A stretch of DNA of 64,000 nt from Punica granatum (GCF_007655135.1 NC_045132.1:2790001-2854000); one strand, 5' to 3'; counted from the first letter of the stretch, positions 12,481 through 24,297 are shown. Numbers and translations: made by a program. Notes: generated from the sequence alone by a model not told the origin.

Positions 12481-13303
12481 TGACAATATAGGTGTTTAGT
12501 AAGAACATTACAGAGTATTATTGTAATGTAAGAGATAACGACATAAAAATATAAAGATTATACTTAATATAAGCATATAAATATTATGCTTAATAAAATT
12601 AAGTATATTTACTACTAGAAGAATTGTAAAATTGTAATATCACTGCTATATAATAATGTTAAAAGAAATACAGGTACTTAATTTCCTTTATTCTATTCTA
12701 TCCTCTTTTTAGCTTCATATCTGTATTTTAGTTGTTCTTGCACTTCTTTTATAGATACATTCCACACTTTTTCTCTCCATTTCATGTAAAAACTATTTAA
12801 TTATTCTTTCTAATTTGTCATATAAATTTTTGTGTTTTCATACTTATCTTATAATATCATTGAATTACGTTTCTAATTTATTTTTCCCCACGTTCATGTA
12901 TGTTCACAAAATTAAAACAATTTCGAAATTAAAGTGATCAATTTTTTTTCATGATAAGTCATGCAATATAATTTGTTAATATATTTTTCAATATTACTAA
13001 TATTCTTTCTCATATTTTGATTTTATGAAAATATTAATTGTTGACAAAAAGAGTTTTGAGACTTGCGGCGTAACGCAGGCTCCTTCCTAGTGCAAAATTA
13101 ATTGTGTTGGGTGGGTCAGGTTGGGTTAGTGGTTTGATCGATTTGGATCGACCAGTGCCAAGTCCCACCAAAAGAATGATTTTTTAAGACTTAATTATAG
13201 AGTCAATTTATATTTTATATATAAGGAAGTAAAAGCAGGTCTCAAAACAAGACCAGCTGGTGAGTGGGGAGTCTTTCCCAACTCGCAGCTACTTTTTTTT
13301 TAT
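12481..13303 (+). repeat. Repeat X, copy 1, with Helitron-type 3' signature
   Basis: About 820 bp, duplicated at 13903-14739 in the same orientation. It includes a GCG/CGC hairpin (about 13062-13078) followed by CTAG at 13087-13090 with T next, the usual 3' signature of a plant Helitron. Toward its end lie two short hairpins, one of the GGTCTC...AAGACC type and one made of GAGTGGGGA and its complement. No coding sequence was found. Confidence 0.6.
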
Positions 13304-13901
13304 TAAGGGAGTTTCAATATTCCATCACCTAGCCAAGTCCATGGGATGTGAAAAAACTAGATTGGTATCTATGCTAGGATATTAGGAGACTGAGATTACA
13401 AAAACTAATTAGAATGATAAATTATTTCTTACTAGTTTCAGCTAGGGATCATTAAATTTTGCAGGACGGAGTAAGGTCGAGACATTATTATCTTATAATT
13501 ATTCCTATATTTGTGTGCTCCTTTCTAGCGGGATGATAAATCTAACATATGAAAATTAAAAAAGTTAATAAAATGGTATGTCTACCACCACGAAATTAGA
13601 ATCTGAAACCTTTAAGTTGTCGGGTGAAAATGAATATTACTATATTAAAATCTATGTACTCCTTTTCTATATGGAAGCTTTACCATTTGTTTTGCGTAAC
13701 GTGATTTGCATTTTAAAATCCCGTCAATATCCCTTATCCTTGTAATTTTTCACTAAGGACCTTTTATCCATTTTAGGTACTTGAAAATCACAATTCTATT
13801 TATTAGAAAAGATAAATTTCATAAAACATGAATAAATATAAATCTTATTTTAATCTTATAGAAGATGTATATATAATTTATCTTCAAACCATAATCATTA
13901 C
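13304..13901 (+). repeat. Dispersed repeat Y, copy 2
   Basis: Matches 1571-2181 over its full length in the same orientation. It sits exactly between the two copies of repeat X, giving an X-Y-X arrangement. Confidence 0.7.
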
Positions 13902-13902
13902 T

Positions 13903-14739
13903 TGACAATATAGGTGTTTAGTAAGAACATTAGAGTAGTATTGTAATGTAAGAGGTAACGACATAAAAATATAAAGATTATAGTTAATATAAGCATATAA
14001 ATATTATGCTTAATAAAAACAAGTATATTTACTACTAGAAGAATTGTAAAATTGTAATAGCAATATTATATAATAATGTTAAAAGAAATATAGGTACATA
14101 ATTTCCTTTATTCTATTCTATCCCCCTTTTAGCTTCATTTCTGTATTTTAATTGTTCTTGCACTTCTTTTACAGATACATTCTGCACTTTTTCCCTCCCT
14201 TTCATGTAAAAACTATTTAATTATTATTTTTAATTTTTCATATAAACTTTTGCATTTTCATACTTAACTTATAATATCATTGAATTAAGTTTCTAATTTA
14301 TTTTTTCCCACGTTCATGTATGTTCACAAAATTAAGACAATTTCGAAATTAAAGTGATCAATTTGTTTTTATGATAAGTCACGCGATATAATTTGTTAAT
14401 ATATTTTTCAATATTACTAATATCCTTTCTCATATTTTGATTGTATGAAAATATTAATCGTTGACAAATAGAGTTTTAAGAGATCTGCGGCATAGTGCAG
14501 GCTCTTTCCTAATGCAAAATTAGTTGCGTTGGGTGGGTCGAGTTGGGTTAGTGGTTTGACCGATTTGGAGCGATAGTGCCAACTCCCACCAAAAGAATGA
14601 TTTTTAAGACTTAATTATAGAGTCAATTTTATATTTTATATTTTATATTTTATATATAAGGAAGTAAAAACAGGTCCCGAAAATGGGACCTGCTGGCGAG
14701 TGGGGAGTCTTTCCCCACTCGCAGCTTCCTTTTTTTTTA
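13903..14739 (+). repeat. Repeat X, copy 2
   Basis: Second copy of repeat X. The Helitron-like terminal CTAG of copy 1 is CTAA here. The terminal hairpin is clearer than in copy 1: an 11-bp perfect stem, GCGAGTGGGGA paired with TCCCCACTCGC, around a 5-base loop near 14697-14723. Confidence 0.65.
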
Positions 14740-16126
14740 TTTTTTTATTTTTCCTTTGTTATTATTATTAAATTCAATATTAAAATATTATAGGTAATTT
14801 TGTTGATCCATCGGGATCCATTTCCATTTTTAACCCCTTTGTTATATTATAAATCTAACCCAAATAATGTTGCAAGATATCCGATCGGCCCATCGGAATA
14901 AACAATCCGGTCATTATAATTGTATCAATTATTTCGATTTTTGTCTAAAAAGTCATAAGAAATTTCCTATGAGAAATACTTTGAGTACTCTCGCGGTTAC
15001 TTTATTTTTAAAAAAAATCACAATTTTAACTCATTTGTTAGTATTTTTAATCCGACCAACATAAGGTAGCAGGTTATTGGATCAATCCATTATGATAAAT
15101 AATCTTCTCATTATGGTCATATCAATTATTTTAAAATAATATACTTCTTCACCCAAATTGTGTATGGATAAATAAGAAGAAATTTCATATCCAAAATATT
15201 AGATATACAAATTAGGATATATGTATTTTTTTATTTAGATTTCCAATGTGAAATATTTTTTCACTTTTGAGATTTTATTATTCACGGACTCATGAACGTT
15301 TCAAACACATCATTTTAAGATCTTATTATTATTAATAAATAAACATCTTCCCCACTCGCAGTTTTTAATTTTTAATTTTGATTTTTAAAATTCATTTTTC
15401 TTTATATATTATAGAATCTTATCCAAAAAAGGTAGTAGGTAATCCAGTCCCCATCGAGACAAATTAACATTTGGTCCTATTTTTAACCCATTTCTTAGGA
15501 TTTTAAATCCGGCCTGAATAATGTAACATATCATCTGATTTATCCGTTGGAATAAATGATCTGATCATTATGGTCTAATCAATTATTTTCAAAAAGAATA
15601 ATTTTCACCCAACTTATGTCTAGAAAAGTCAAAAAAAGATTCATATAAAAAAAGACATTGAATACTCTCGCTGCTACTTTACTTTTTAAAATTTTCATTT
15701 CTAAATTTTCATATTTTTTAACTGCTTTGTTAGTAATTTGACCCGAATAAGGTAGCAGGTGATCATGTCCACCCAACAGGATAAGCGATCTGATCATTAT
15801 GATTGGATCAATTATTTAAAAAAAAAAAAAGAAATATGTTTCCACGCAACTTTTGCATAGATTAATTAGTAGAAATTTCATATCGAAAATAATAGATATA
15901 CAAATTTAGATAAATGTTTAAAAAATTAGGTTGCCAATGGGAAACCTTCTCTCACTCTTGGGAGTTTATCCTTCACTGGCCATGAACACTCCAAACACAT
16001 CATTTTAAGATCTTATCATCAATAATAATTAACGGATATAAATAATAATATTTCTTGATATTAGTATATGTAACAAATTATTTGAGACCCTTTTTAAACC
16101 CACGGCGAAGCGGGGCTCGTGTCTAG
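14740..16126 (+). mobile_element. Internally repetitive sequence ending in a Helitron 3' terminus
   Basis: Several diverged direct repeats of a few hundred bp share words such as GGTAGCAGGT, ATCATTATGGT and TCAATTATTT (near 14870, 15070, 15430, 15750). The block ends with a hairpin-like CCCACGGCGAAGCGGGG followed by CTCGTGTCTAG and T (CTAG at 16123-16126), a typical plant Helitron 3' end. The 5' end was not found. No Rep/helicase is encoded, so the element is non-autonomous. Confidence 0.55.
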
Positions 16127-16127
16127 T

Positions 16128-17190
16128 GAAAATAATATTGAATCGACTACATATCCTTCTAAAAGTTTATTGAGTCAATTATACGGGTTACTTTTACTTA
16201 TTTTTTAGAGTTAATTTTTTTTATCTCGAGTTGTAGTAATTAGAAGCAAATAAATACTTATCTCGGATTCGTATGTAAAGATTTACTAAGATGGCATCAA
16301 CAGGAGCAATCAATTAATCTGTTTATATATATATATATATTTAGCGACAAATTGACTGATTAACTAGTTGGGGAGATAGAAGTGGTGAAATCTATCCTTT
16401 GGATCAAGGGCGGCAACATCTCAATAGCTCATTTGTGTCGTAGTGTAATTAATAACTAATTATCAATCAAAAATTTTAATTTCTTATTTTGGTAATTTCT
16501 TTTATAGTGGAAGTGTATATGACCTGTGAAGAGGATAGGATAAGGAAAGCTGAGTTACAAAAGCATAAGGAGTATGATCATAATCAACCTTAAAATGTCT
16601 TCATTTCACATCGATGAATGTCTTCATTTCACATCGATGATAAGTGTCACTTAAACATTCTTTCTCCTCGGTAATAAAACTTTACTTTGACCTAATTAAA
16701 CCTCATTGCTTACGTAAGGGTCAACCATTAGCTAAATCTCCCATATTACTGGCTGACCCACCTTCTATTTCAAGTAATCATTCAACCACCACTATATAAA
16801 TATAGATATATATATATATATTTATGAATGATTATCTATATATATTTCTAATTTTAATAAATTGACTATTGTTGACTCATAAAGGGAAAAGCTAGCTAAG
16901 CTTATTTGCTTCACAAATGTTCAGAAATTATTCGTTGCCCTTGTGACAAACTAATTATCTTTTCTTTTTTTTTTCACCAAGGACTCCTTTCTGACAAAAA
17001 TAAATAAACAAGAAGTGTCGATAAATTTTTACCGACATCAAGACAATAATTTTGACTTCTTGTGTGAAGAATCTGACATGGTAATATGAACCGTCTCTTC
17101 TAAATTTTTGAAGTTGACCATTGGCTGCTACATATATACTTATCCATAACATTTATTAAGTTGGCATAAAAAGAATTTGTTAGCCCAAAA
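16128..17190. other. Intergenic, no gene seen
   Basis: AT-rich, with TA repeats near 16327 and 16808. A 20-odd-bp direct duplication (TGTCTTCATTTCACATCGATG) lies at about 16596-16640. Nothing else is supported. Confidence 0.5.
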
Positions 17191-18640
17191 TCTATATATA
17201 TATAAAGTTGTAACCAAACCATTAGATAATGGTAGAAAAGAAAATGTGAAAATAATATAGAGGTAAAGTGGTAAAATCATTACTAATTCATATATCAATC
17301 ACTTATTTATCATATCATTAACAACTAAAAATAGGGGTTTTTACCTAAAATGGTTCATGGTTTACCCGTTTTGTCAAATATATCATATGCTTTTTTTTTG
17401 TCAAATCTATCACATGGTTTACTTTTTGCATCAAATTTATCCCGGCATTATCTTTTCCGTCGACATCTAACGGTCGTGCTGACGTGGCATGTGGAGAGAT
17501 AGTGGGCCACACTTGCCACGTGAGCGCCACGTCAGCACGGTCGTTAGATGTCGACGGAAAAGATAAAGCCAGGATAGATTTGATGCAAAAAGTAAACCAT
17601 TGGATAAATTTGACAAAAAAAAGCATAAGATAGATTTGACAAAACGGGTAAACCATGGGCCATTTTAGGTGAATTCCCTCTAAAAATATATTCATCATTA
17701 CAAGAAAATAACTAATGCATTAAATATGGAATGGAAAAGAAAATATCAAAATCTATATATATATATATATTTATAAAGTTGTAATTAAAGCATTAAATAG
17801 TGGTAGAAAAGAAAATGTGAAAATAATATAGAGGTAAAGCGATAAAATCCTTTACTAATTCATATTTCAATCACTTATTTATCATACCATTAACAAATAA
17901 AAATATATTCATCATTTTAAGAAGATAACTAATGCACTAAATAAGGGAAAGAAAAGAAATGTCAAAAATAATATAGAGATAAAGTGGTAAAATCCTTACT
18001 AATTCATATGTTAATATACTATATATATTATAAAGAAAATATTAAAAAAATGTATATAAATATTTTAATAATTTATTATCATATAGTTGACAAATAAATA
18101 TATTCATCATTTGAAGAAAATAAATAATCATTTATACTTATATAAACTTAAATTAATTTTAAAAAATTTAAGCATTGTAGCTAATTTTATAAAAGCTTAA
18201 TTAATTAAAACTCTCATCCAAGTGGCTGGGTCTTTTTATCTAATAGAGTTTAAATTTATAAAACTTAATGTATGGAATATCAGTTATAATAAATGCACAC
18301 AAGCAAATAATGAAGTTAAAAAGTTTTGACAACTCTAAGATTATTGTTCTTTCATAAAATAAAATTAACGATCTTATCTAAAAGTATTCAAAATTTAGAT
18401 TAATCTTTCTTAGAAATTAGTTTGATAATTGCAATGATATATATATTACATGAATTCTTTACTTAAGAATTGTTGACATATATTTAATATATATTCTTCT
18501 ATTACAAGTTTTAATTTACTGCATAACATTTTACATGCTAATATAAAGTATATATTCAAATCAATTATTGTTTTCATATTTAAACTTTTATAATATTTTT
18601 TTTATAAAATCTGTACAATGCACGGGATCCAATAAACTAG
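17191..18640 (+). mobile_element. Helitron-type element(s), tandem 5' portions
   Basis: TCTATATATATATAAAGTTG begins after an A at 17191 and a near-identical start follows an A at 17752. Both resemble Helitron 5' ends (A|TC). The block ends with a CAATG-loop hairpin and ACTAG|T, with CTAG at 18637-18640. The minimal element is 17752-18640 (889 bp); the longer one from 17191 contains an extra 5' copy and a nested MITE. A third diverged copy of the repeat motif (AATATAGAG.TAAAGTGGTAAAATC) lies near 17968. No protein is encoded. Confidence 0.6.
17334..17686. mobile_element. Palindromic Mutator-like MITE with 9-bp TSD
   Basis: The two halves are near-complete inverted repeats: GGTTTACCCGTTTTGTCAAA on the left and its complement on the right, continuing to a centre near 17500. 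The ends share ACCTAAAATGG. CTAAAAATA flanks both sides (17325-17333 and about 17687-17695). A 9-bp duplication with long inverted repeats points to a Mutator-like family. The neighbouring Helitron copy near 17900 carries the uninterrupted sequence. No protein is encoded. Confidence 0.85.
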
Positions 18641-18641
18641 T

Positions 18642-19384
18642 ATAAATATAAAATTAAATATCATGCAATAATTAATTCTTTGATGATATCACCCATTTTG
18701 ATGGTTGAGAAAACAATCTCCTTTTATTAGGATTACCCCTTATACTGGGCCCTGGCATGAAGGCCCATCAAGACCAATTGCTCGTTTTTAAAATCTACAC
18801 CGCCCGCATTTATTATTAAAAGCCCTATTATTATTCTGCAGATAATGTAGATATACAGAAGCAAATATGTGTCTATAGATATTTTGGTCGAACAGATAAT
18901 GTAGATATAGATATCCTCTGCCAAAGATGGACATCTTTCTAATAATTTGATGCTTAGAATTTAATCGTCTGTTCTGAATTTGTCTGGAATAATAAGGTGC
19001 ATTAACTTCTTTTGCTTGTATTTCGTTTCGAACCGTTACCAGGATTGATATGTCAAATGAAGATTAGGATTTTAGCTTGGGGTCGAATAAACACAATCCG
19101 GCATAAGTTACCCAATCTTCTGTAAGTGTTAAATTACTTTTAAGGAAAAAAGTCACTATTTAAAAACAATCACCGGGGAAAAAAAACTGAAATTTATGGA
19201 ACATTAATGAAATTGAATATGAATGATTCATCATATTTGGAAGATAGTATAAACAGAAATAATGTTCATATTCTACAATCAATTTTATAAAGAAACTCGC
19301 ATTCACAACCATCAAAATTGAAGCCCTAATATCGTCCACTTATATAGTATAATTCTGCTTTAAGAAAATGGTGAAAGAAATGAA
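18642..19384. other. Intergenic, no gene seen
   Basis: AT-rich sequence without supported features. Confidence 0.4.
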
Positions 19385-19385
19385 T

Positions 19386-19626
19386 GTTGCGTTTGGATTT
19401 AAAGTAACATTTTAAAATCAGATTTTAATTTTGAAAAAAAGTTGTATAAATGGTTATGTATGGGGCTCACCGTTTGATTTTGTATAATTTATTTTGTTTT
19501 ATTGTAGAAAAAAAAGTGGTATAAATGAGACTCATCCTTTGACTTTGTATGAGTTATTTTGTTTTGTTGTGGATAGAATTAAGTTAAAGTTAGATTTTAA
19601 AATCACACTGGGAAACCAAACGAGCC
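19386..19626. mobile_element. MITE, Tourist/hAT-like ends
   Basis: The left end has GCGTTTGGATTT and the right end has AAACCAAACGAGCC. Subterminal blocks ATTTTAAAATCA(G)A and GATTTTAAAATCACA are inverted relative to each other. The interior has a direct repeat of a GTATAA/GGGCTCA/TTTTGTTTTATTGT unit. No coding sequence was found. The target duplication is not clear. Confidence 0.5.
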
Positions 19627-20452
19627 AAAAACTTCCCGCCACTCACCCATGCAGCCGTGGTGTCGATTGCTGAAGAAACATATCGATTTACCAAAAAAAA
19701 AGAAAAGAAAATAAACATATCAAAATGCGAGTAATTAACTATTACCAATGACTGAATATATGGATAATGTTCAAAAATCTGCACATACGATTTTGAGAAT
19801 ATCATTTAAAGAGATAGCTAGACTAATTTCCATAATACTTAAAATCTGTATACAAGAGCGAAACTTTATGCTGCATTTGGTTTCAATGAAACCAAATAAG
19901 CCATTAATATCTGGAGTGAATTCCATTAGTAACGAAATTAATTAATGAAACAGTACCAAAAAAAAGTAACCAAAGGGGAATGATTTATGTATTCACTCAG
20001 CAATTCTTATGGGAAAATCGCAATCCACACAACATCTAATTCGAGAGAAAGGAAGATGAGAGTTCAGAGAAGAAGGGGATGAGAAATACAAGAGAGCTAA
20101 GGAGATGAGAGTGAGAGAACAATACCACTCAACAGAATAGTCTGCCCTCGCCTCCATTCACATTCCTTATTATAACAACTCACCCTCCGCATTACTTGCC
20201 AGCGCACACCTCTCTAACTAATGTGGGTCCCAAATGAAATCATCAAACCTTTGAGAAGCTATCCTCTAACGCGAGCTCCTCCTCCTTGTATTTTGTTGAA
20301 CGTCACCGTCATCCATGCTAGCAGCTGCTCCCTCATTCACAACAATACCCCTATCCTGAGATTGAACCTTGTCCACAACGTTCTAATAAGGAAAGTTCTG
20401 CAATATGGAGGACTTGTTTTCCCAAGTAGCAGTCTCAGCATAATGGAGTGAA
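19627..20452. other. Intergenic; distal part of the gypsy relic
   Basis: From about 20040 the sequence becomes richer in G and C. It probably represents the region downstream of the integrase fragment on the minus strand, perhaps a decayed LTR. LTR ends were not identified and no gene is seen. Confidence 0.35.
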
Positions 20453-20732
20453 CTACTGATCCGGAGTTCCCATACATTTCTTGAGCAATGAGACATGAAA
20501 CATAGAGCGGATACGGGCTGCCTCTGATAAAGCCAACTTATAAGCCACCTCACCTGCTCGTTTTAGCACTTGAAAGGGGCCCGAAATATCGTCTTCCAAT
20601 CTTGTGATAACATTGTAAACGAACTGAGGAATGTCGGTAATGTTTCACTTTCACGTAAACCCAGTCACCCTCTCGAAATTGCACCTTGCGCCCCTTTCGA
20701 TGAAGGTGGCCTATTGTTTAGTGGCAATTTAT
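20453..20732 (-). pseudogene. Ty3/gypsy integrase C-terminal fragment
   Basis: Read on the minus strand, the frame gives HRKGRKVQFREGDWVYVK followed by a stretch ending in RRYFGP. After a one-base shift at the GGGCCCC run it continues FQVLKRAGEVAYKLAL, AARIRSMFHVSLLKKC and then a stop at 20453-20455. This pattern (GDWVYVK, YFGPF.V, VAYKL.L...I..(M/V)FHVSLLKK) is the hallmark of the C-terminal domain of plant Ty3/gypsy integrases. The catalytic core, reverse transcriptase and gag are not present nearby. The one-base insertion and missing 5' portion make this a dead fragment. Confidence 0.85.
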
Positions 20733-20935
20733 GTAAATGCCAATTAATGATGATATTTGACTTCACATGGTGATTCTATGCTGCAATTTATCAAATGCAT
20801 CAAAATATACTAAAGTGATATATCCTAAATAAATTGTGAAATCTAAGTAATTTATTAAGACTTTCCAATTTTTTTCTTATTATAAACATCTACAATTATA
20901 TAGAACTCTAAAAAAAGGAAAGAAAAACCAATAGG

Positions 20936-21110
20936 AATTGGTTCAAGCTGTTCGATACTTGTTTCTCTTAAATAAGGTCTCCGGTTCGAGTTTTGTAAAT
21001 GAGAAAATCCATACTGTGAGAATTTTACCATTTAGTGGGCCAACCAGACTCGAATTGAGTTAGTTATGATCCGTTGGGCTTTCAAATACCAGGTACACAT
21101 AGAAAAAAAT
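20936..21110 (+). mobile_element. SINE family A (tRNA-derived)
   Basis: The tRNA-like head has box A-like ATTGGTTCAAGCTGTTCG and box B-like CGGTTCGAGTTTT. It is followed by the family body (GAGAATTTTACC, TTTAGTGGGCC, GTTGGGCTTTCAAATACC) and an A-rich tail. The same body recurs at least ten times in this window in both orientations. Confidence 0.8.
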
Positions 21111-21764
21111 TAAAGGAAGAAAGTAAAAAACTATATATTGAAGGTCCTTCTGTTATATTTCTTCATACTCAAGCTCTTAACAAAAGAAGAGTTGAGCAAG
21201 AATGCTGAAAAATCAGAAGCCTTTCGCACCCTCACACCCATCAAATGTGGTTTTATGAGGGATTCGTTCCCCCACTAAACGTTTCTCGGCAGAGGGAAAC
21301 GAGTTCGGGGGAAGGACCATAGAGAGCAAGAAAACGTCCTTATCAGTCTTATGGTCATTTTTCATTTCTCTTTTCTATATTTATTTTTGCTAAGCAGAAC
21401 ACAACCCCCTATTATGTGCGTGTATATGTATATACACTTTTGATAAGTGATGAATTCTATTTACTAGAGAATGTATATAGTACACTTATTAAAAAAAAGA
21501 ATAAAGACTATTTAAATCAAAATTAAAATTTTAGCAGCTAATTAATGAAAATCTTAAGTTTAGACTAAAGATTTGGAATAGATCGAACTCTAAACTGTAC
21601 AAGACTTGTAATCTACTGTAAAAGAGAGGAGACAAAACTGCATTTCTGCTGAAAAACACGAGCATTTCTTTCCTGTCATATACTTGAACTATTTTGTCAA
21701 ATTTGAGGAGAAGGTTCCCATTTTATTTGATTAACTAGGGTTTCTTCCAGTTTGGTTTTACAAT

Positions 21765-21995
21765 TCTTTTTTAACTCTACTTTACTTAATTTCACATATC
21801 TTCAATTCAACAACATAATTATTATTTTTCTTTTTTTCTTTAATTTTTTTAACCATTCAATTCAATTTTTAATACTAAATTCTCTCAACTATTTATTATT
21901 CATTACTTTTTCACACTTTTTCTCATAATTCAACACAATCATTACAAACTAAATAAAATCAAAACTAAACTCTACACAACTCTAAAACCAAACAC
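21765..21995 (-). mobile_element. Tourist-like MITE, truncated
   Basis: The right end AAAACCAAACACA matches the terminal repeat of the family at 29133-29443, in inverse orientation, and the internal AT-rich blocks align. The opposite terminus is missing or decayed. Confidence 0.55.
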
Positions 21996-22743
21996 AAAAT
22001 AACTATTTATCCTTTTCCATAACTAACTAGCAATAGACAATCTCCGTAGCAAAAATTAAGAACGATGATGACTATGAAACGATGATTTTATTGATTGATA
22101 CAGTGAAGTGATATATCCAGACTATCCAGTACCGGTTTCTAATTCTGATATGGAGCATGTCATTTTTACATATCGCTGCATTCCTTACATATTGTAAGTG
22201 CATAACTGAGAACTCATTTCAAACTCTGAAAAAGAAAGAAGTGAAGTTTTGCGATATTATCATTTCTATATTATTCAGTTTCATTCCCTTATAGTCCCAT
22301 TGAACCGTACACAACAAACCCTGCTAATGCCGAATGCCGAGCTAGCGCCTAGCAGCTCTCGGTTAGGCCGAATTGAGTTTTGGCCGGACATCTATATTAT
22401 AGATTAGGGACTGCAATCCCTTTCATGAACCTAACATCAAAATGCGATCAGAATTGCCCAAATTGGGCTTAGTACATACACATCAAAGCCCATTTGGAGT
22501 ATTCACCCAAAAAAGATGCCCATTTGAATTAAAGCCTGCAAATCCAATTCAAGGTTCATCAATGGCCTCGTAGAAGCATCGAGCCGGTTAACGCTGGTCC
22601 CGCAGCCGAACCACTGCCATTGTGACCAATGTTGATGCATTCACTTTTTCTCTCTCTATGTTGCGTCACTGCTGCTTGCTCGATCCGTAGTTCTCGGTCA
22701 CGTGGCATCCCGAATTTGAGGTAACAAGCATGGTCTTATCCGA

Positions 22744-22971
22744 GTGAAGTGCATAGAATACAATCTAAAAGACTGTTGTTCTACCTTAGAAACGGGTGGG
22801 AAAGAACAGTCCTGCAGTAGAACGAGGTTAGTCCATTTCGGAAGGAATCAAATTGAATACTTTCGTGGTTCGAGCGAAAGCGACGATAGTGTAATGAGAG
22901 CGAAGAAGGAACACCATCATTTCTATTTCCGTCTAAACCGAAAGAAAGGCCTATTGCCAGCTAAAAAGTAA
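22744..22971 (+). CDS. Unrecognised ORF, possibly organelle-derived
   Basis: A 75-residue frame on the plus strand with a basic C-terminus (FYFRLNRKKGLLPAKK). The surrounding sequence is balanced in composition and GAA/AGA-rich, which reminded me of plant mitochondrial intergenic DNA. A nuclear insertion of mitochondrial sequence is therefore possible. I do not recognise a protein family, and no splice partners or promoter are evident. It may equally be a chance frame. Confidence 0.15.
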   Translation: MKCIEYNLKDCCSTLETGGKEQSCSRTRLVHFGRNQIEYFRGSSESDDSVMRAKKEHHHFYFRLNRKKGLLPAKK

Positions 22972-23480
22972 CATCATGGCACCTCATATTTGTCAACCAA
23001 TATTGCAGTCATTCTCTTGTTAGCTACCTTCTAACGGATATTCAATATTCGACCATATGATCTTGTATAATCATGACTGCTAATTCTAAGATAATCAACT
23101 TCATAGAAAGTCGATCAGTAATCTTATACGCACATGAGTGTATCGATAGTCTTTTGCTATAGAACTAGGACAAAAGACTAGGAATATCAGAGAGGGTATA
23201 GTATGATTACGCACGTCATTTATTAAAATCTCTTAATTTGAATTCGATTCTCTTTTAAGTGGACTGTGTGTTCCGATGATGATGGTACCTCTTAGTGCAT
23301 AATGAGCAAGAAGCTTCCGAGTTCATCAATAATAGCTCTCTCTCGTGAGACCCACAGCATCTTTGTTCTTTTCCGTGCCTCCCTCTTGTCTTTCCGACAA
23401 AACATTATTCAATTGGTTTATCACTCCACACGTGAATTTTGTCCACATAAGAAGCCATTATTCCTTTATGTCGTTTCTGG

Positions 23481-23720
23481 CTAATTAATTAAGCAGGGAC
23501 ACGAAATGCAATATTGACGAACAGCACAAGTCTTTCCCGATACCTTGTCATTATAAGTCACGATGTTTAGGAAGCCTCGGTTGATGTCGATATCGAAATA
23601 ACCCGAACAGATGTCGTAATACTCCAGCTGCAAGCTACTCGGTTCCGTCATTAACCTTCTTAAGTCTAGATCCATGTCTTTCGGCAGCTTCATATACACT
23701 TTCGCTTCATCGTACTTCAC
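23481..23720 (-). CDS. Unrecognised ORF or exon remnant
   Basis: A 79-codon open frame on the minus strand that begins at a GTG, right after an ATG-TGA pair, and ends in TAG. The peptide looks ordered and acidic/basic balanced (YMKLPKDMDLDLRRLMTE, then a stretch with several Asp and Tyr), with codon use less AT-rich than random intergenic frames. No family is recognised and no start, partner exon or promoter is identified. It could be an exon of a decayed gene. Confidence 0.2.
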   Translation of the reverse strand: MKYDEAKVYMKLPKDMDLDLRRLMTEPSSLQLEYYDICSGYFDIDINRGFLNIVTYNDKVSGKTCAVRQYCISCPCLIN

Positions 23721-24297
23721 ATGGGCTCAAAGTCAGGCCGTAACTGTGACAAGTCTCAACCACAGCCAACACACACGGCAACGATCCTGCCTGTTCAGAG
23801 CTGATGAATCTTGAGAGCGGAAAAGCCAAGCGGTGACTCGAAGCTCAACAGGTGCGTTGGACTCGAAGCTCAACAGGCACAGACTAACACACGACTTCGA
23901 TATTGAAAGACTGAATCTAGCTAGCATAGATCTTTTCTTCCCATGGCTAAGATGGAACAGAGTTTCCCATGTGTTACTTTCCATGCACTTCCTTTCTACA
24001 AACATATTCCCCTGTTTTTTCTCTTTTCCCCCCTTTTCTTTCATCATCTTACAGTAAAAACACACAACCCCGGAACTTTGCTTGCATTACAAACTCGCCG
24101 CCAAACTTTCTTTTCATTACAAACTCGCCCCCGAACTCTGCCAGCTTTCTGAAGTAGAAAGCTCCCCCCCCCCCCCGAACCATACAAAGCATTCTCAATT
24201 TTACAAAGTACACATATTGACATTAACCTTAACTTATATATCCATAGATGACACCAAACGTCTAATTCACCTACAGCCTCAAAAACAGCAGCCCTCA

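Larger units (their letters stand above)
21996..24297. other. Intergenic between repeats and SBT1.5
   Basis: There is no complete gene here. An ORF at 22744-22971 and an ORF at 23481-23720 are listed separately. A pure C run of 13 bases lies at 24164-24176. The last few hundred bases probably hold the SBT1.5 3' untranslated region; its end is not defined. Confidence 0.4.

Noticed and set aside
12481..14739. X-Y-X block considered as a CRISPR-like or satellite array
   Set aside because: Units are hundreds of bp long with only two copies of X; this is a plant transposon duplication.
17345..17698. 117-codon minus frame
   Set aside because: It lies entirely within the palindromic Mutator-like MITE and is not protein-like.
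24164..24176. Run of 13 C
   Set aside because: A homopolymer in the SBT1.5 downstream region; may be a sequencing or assembly artefact, with no functional meaning inferred.
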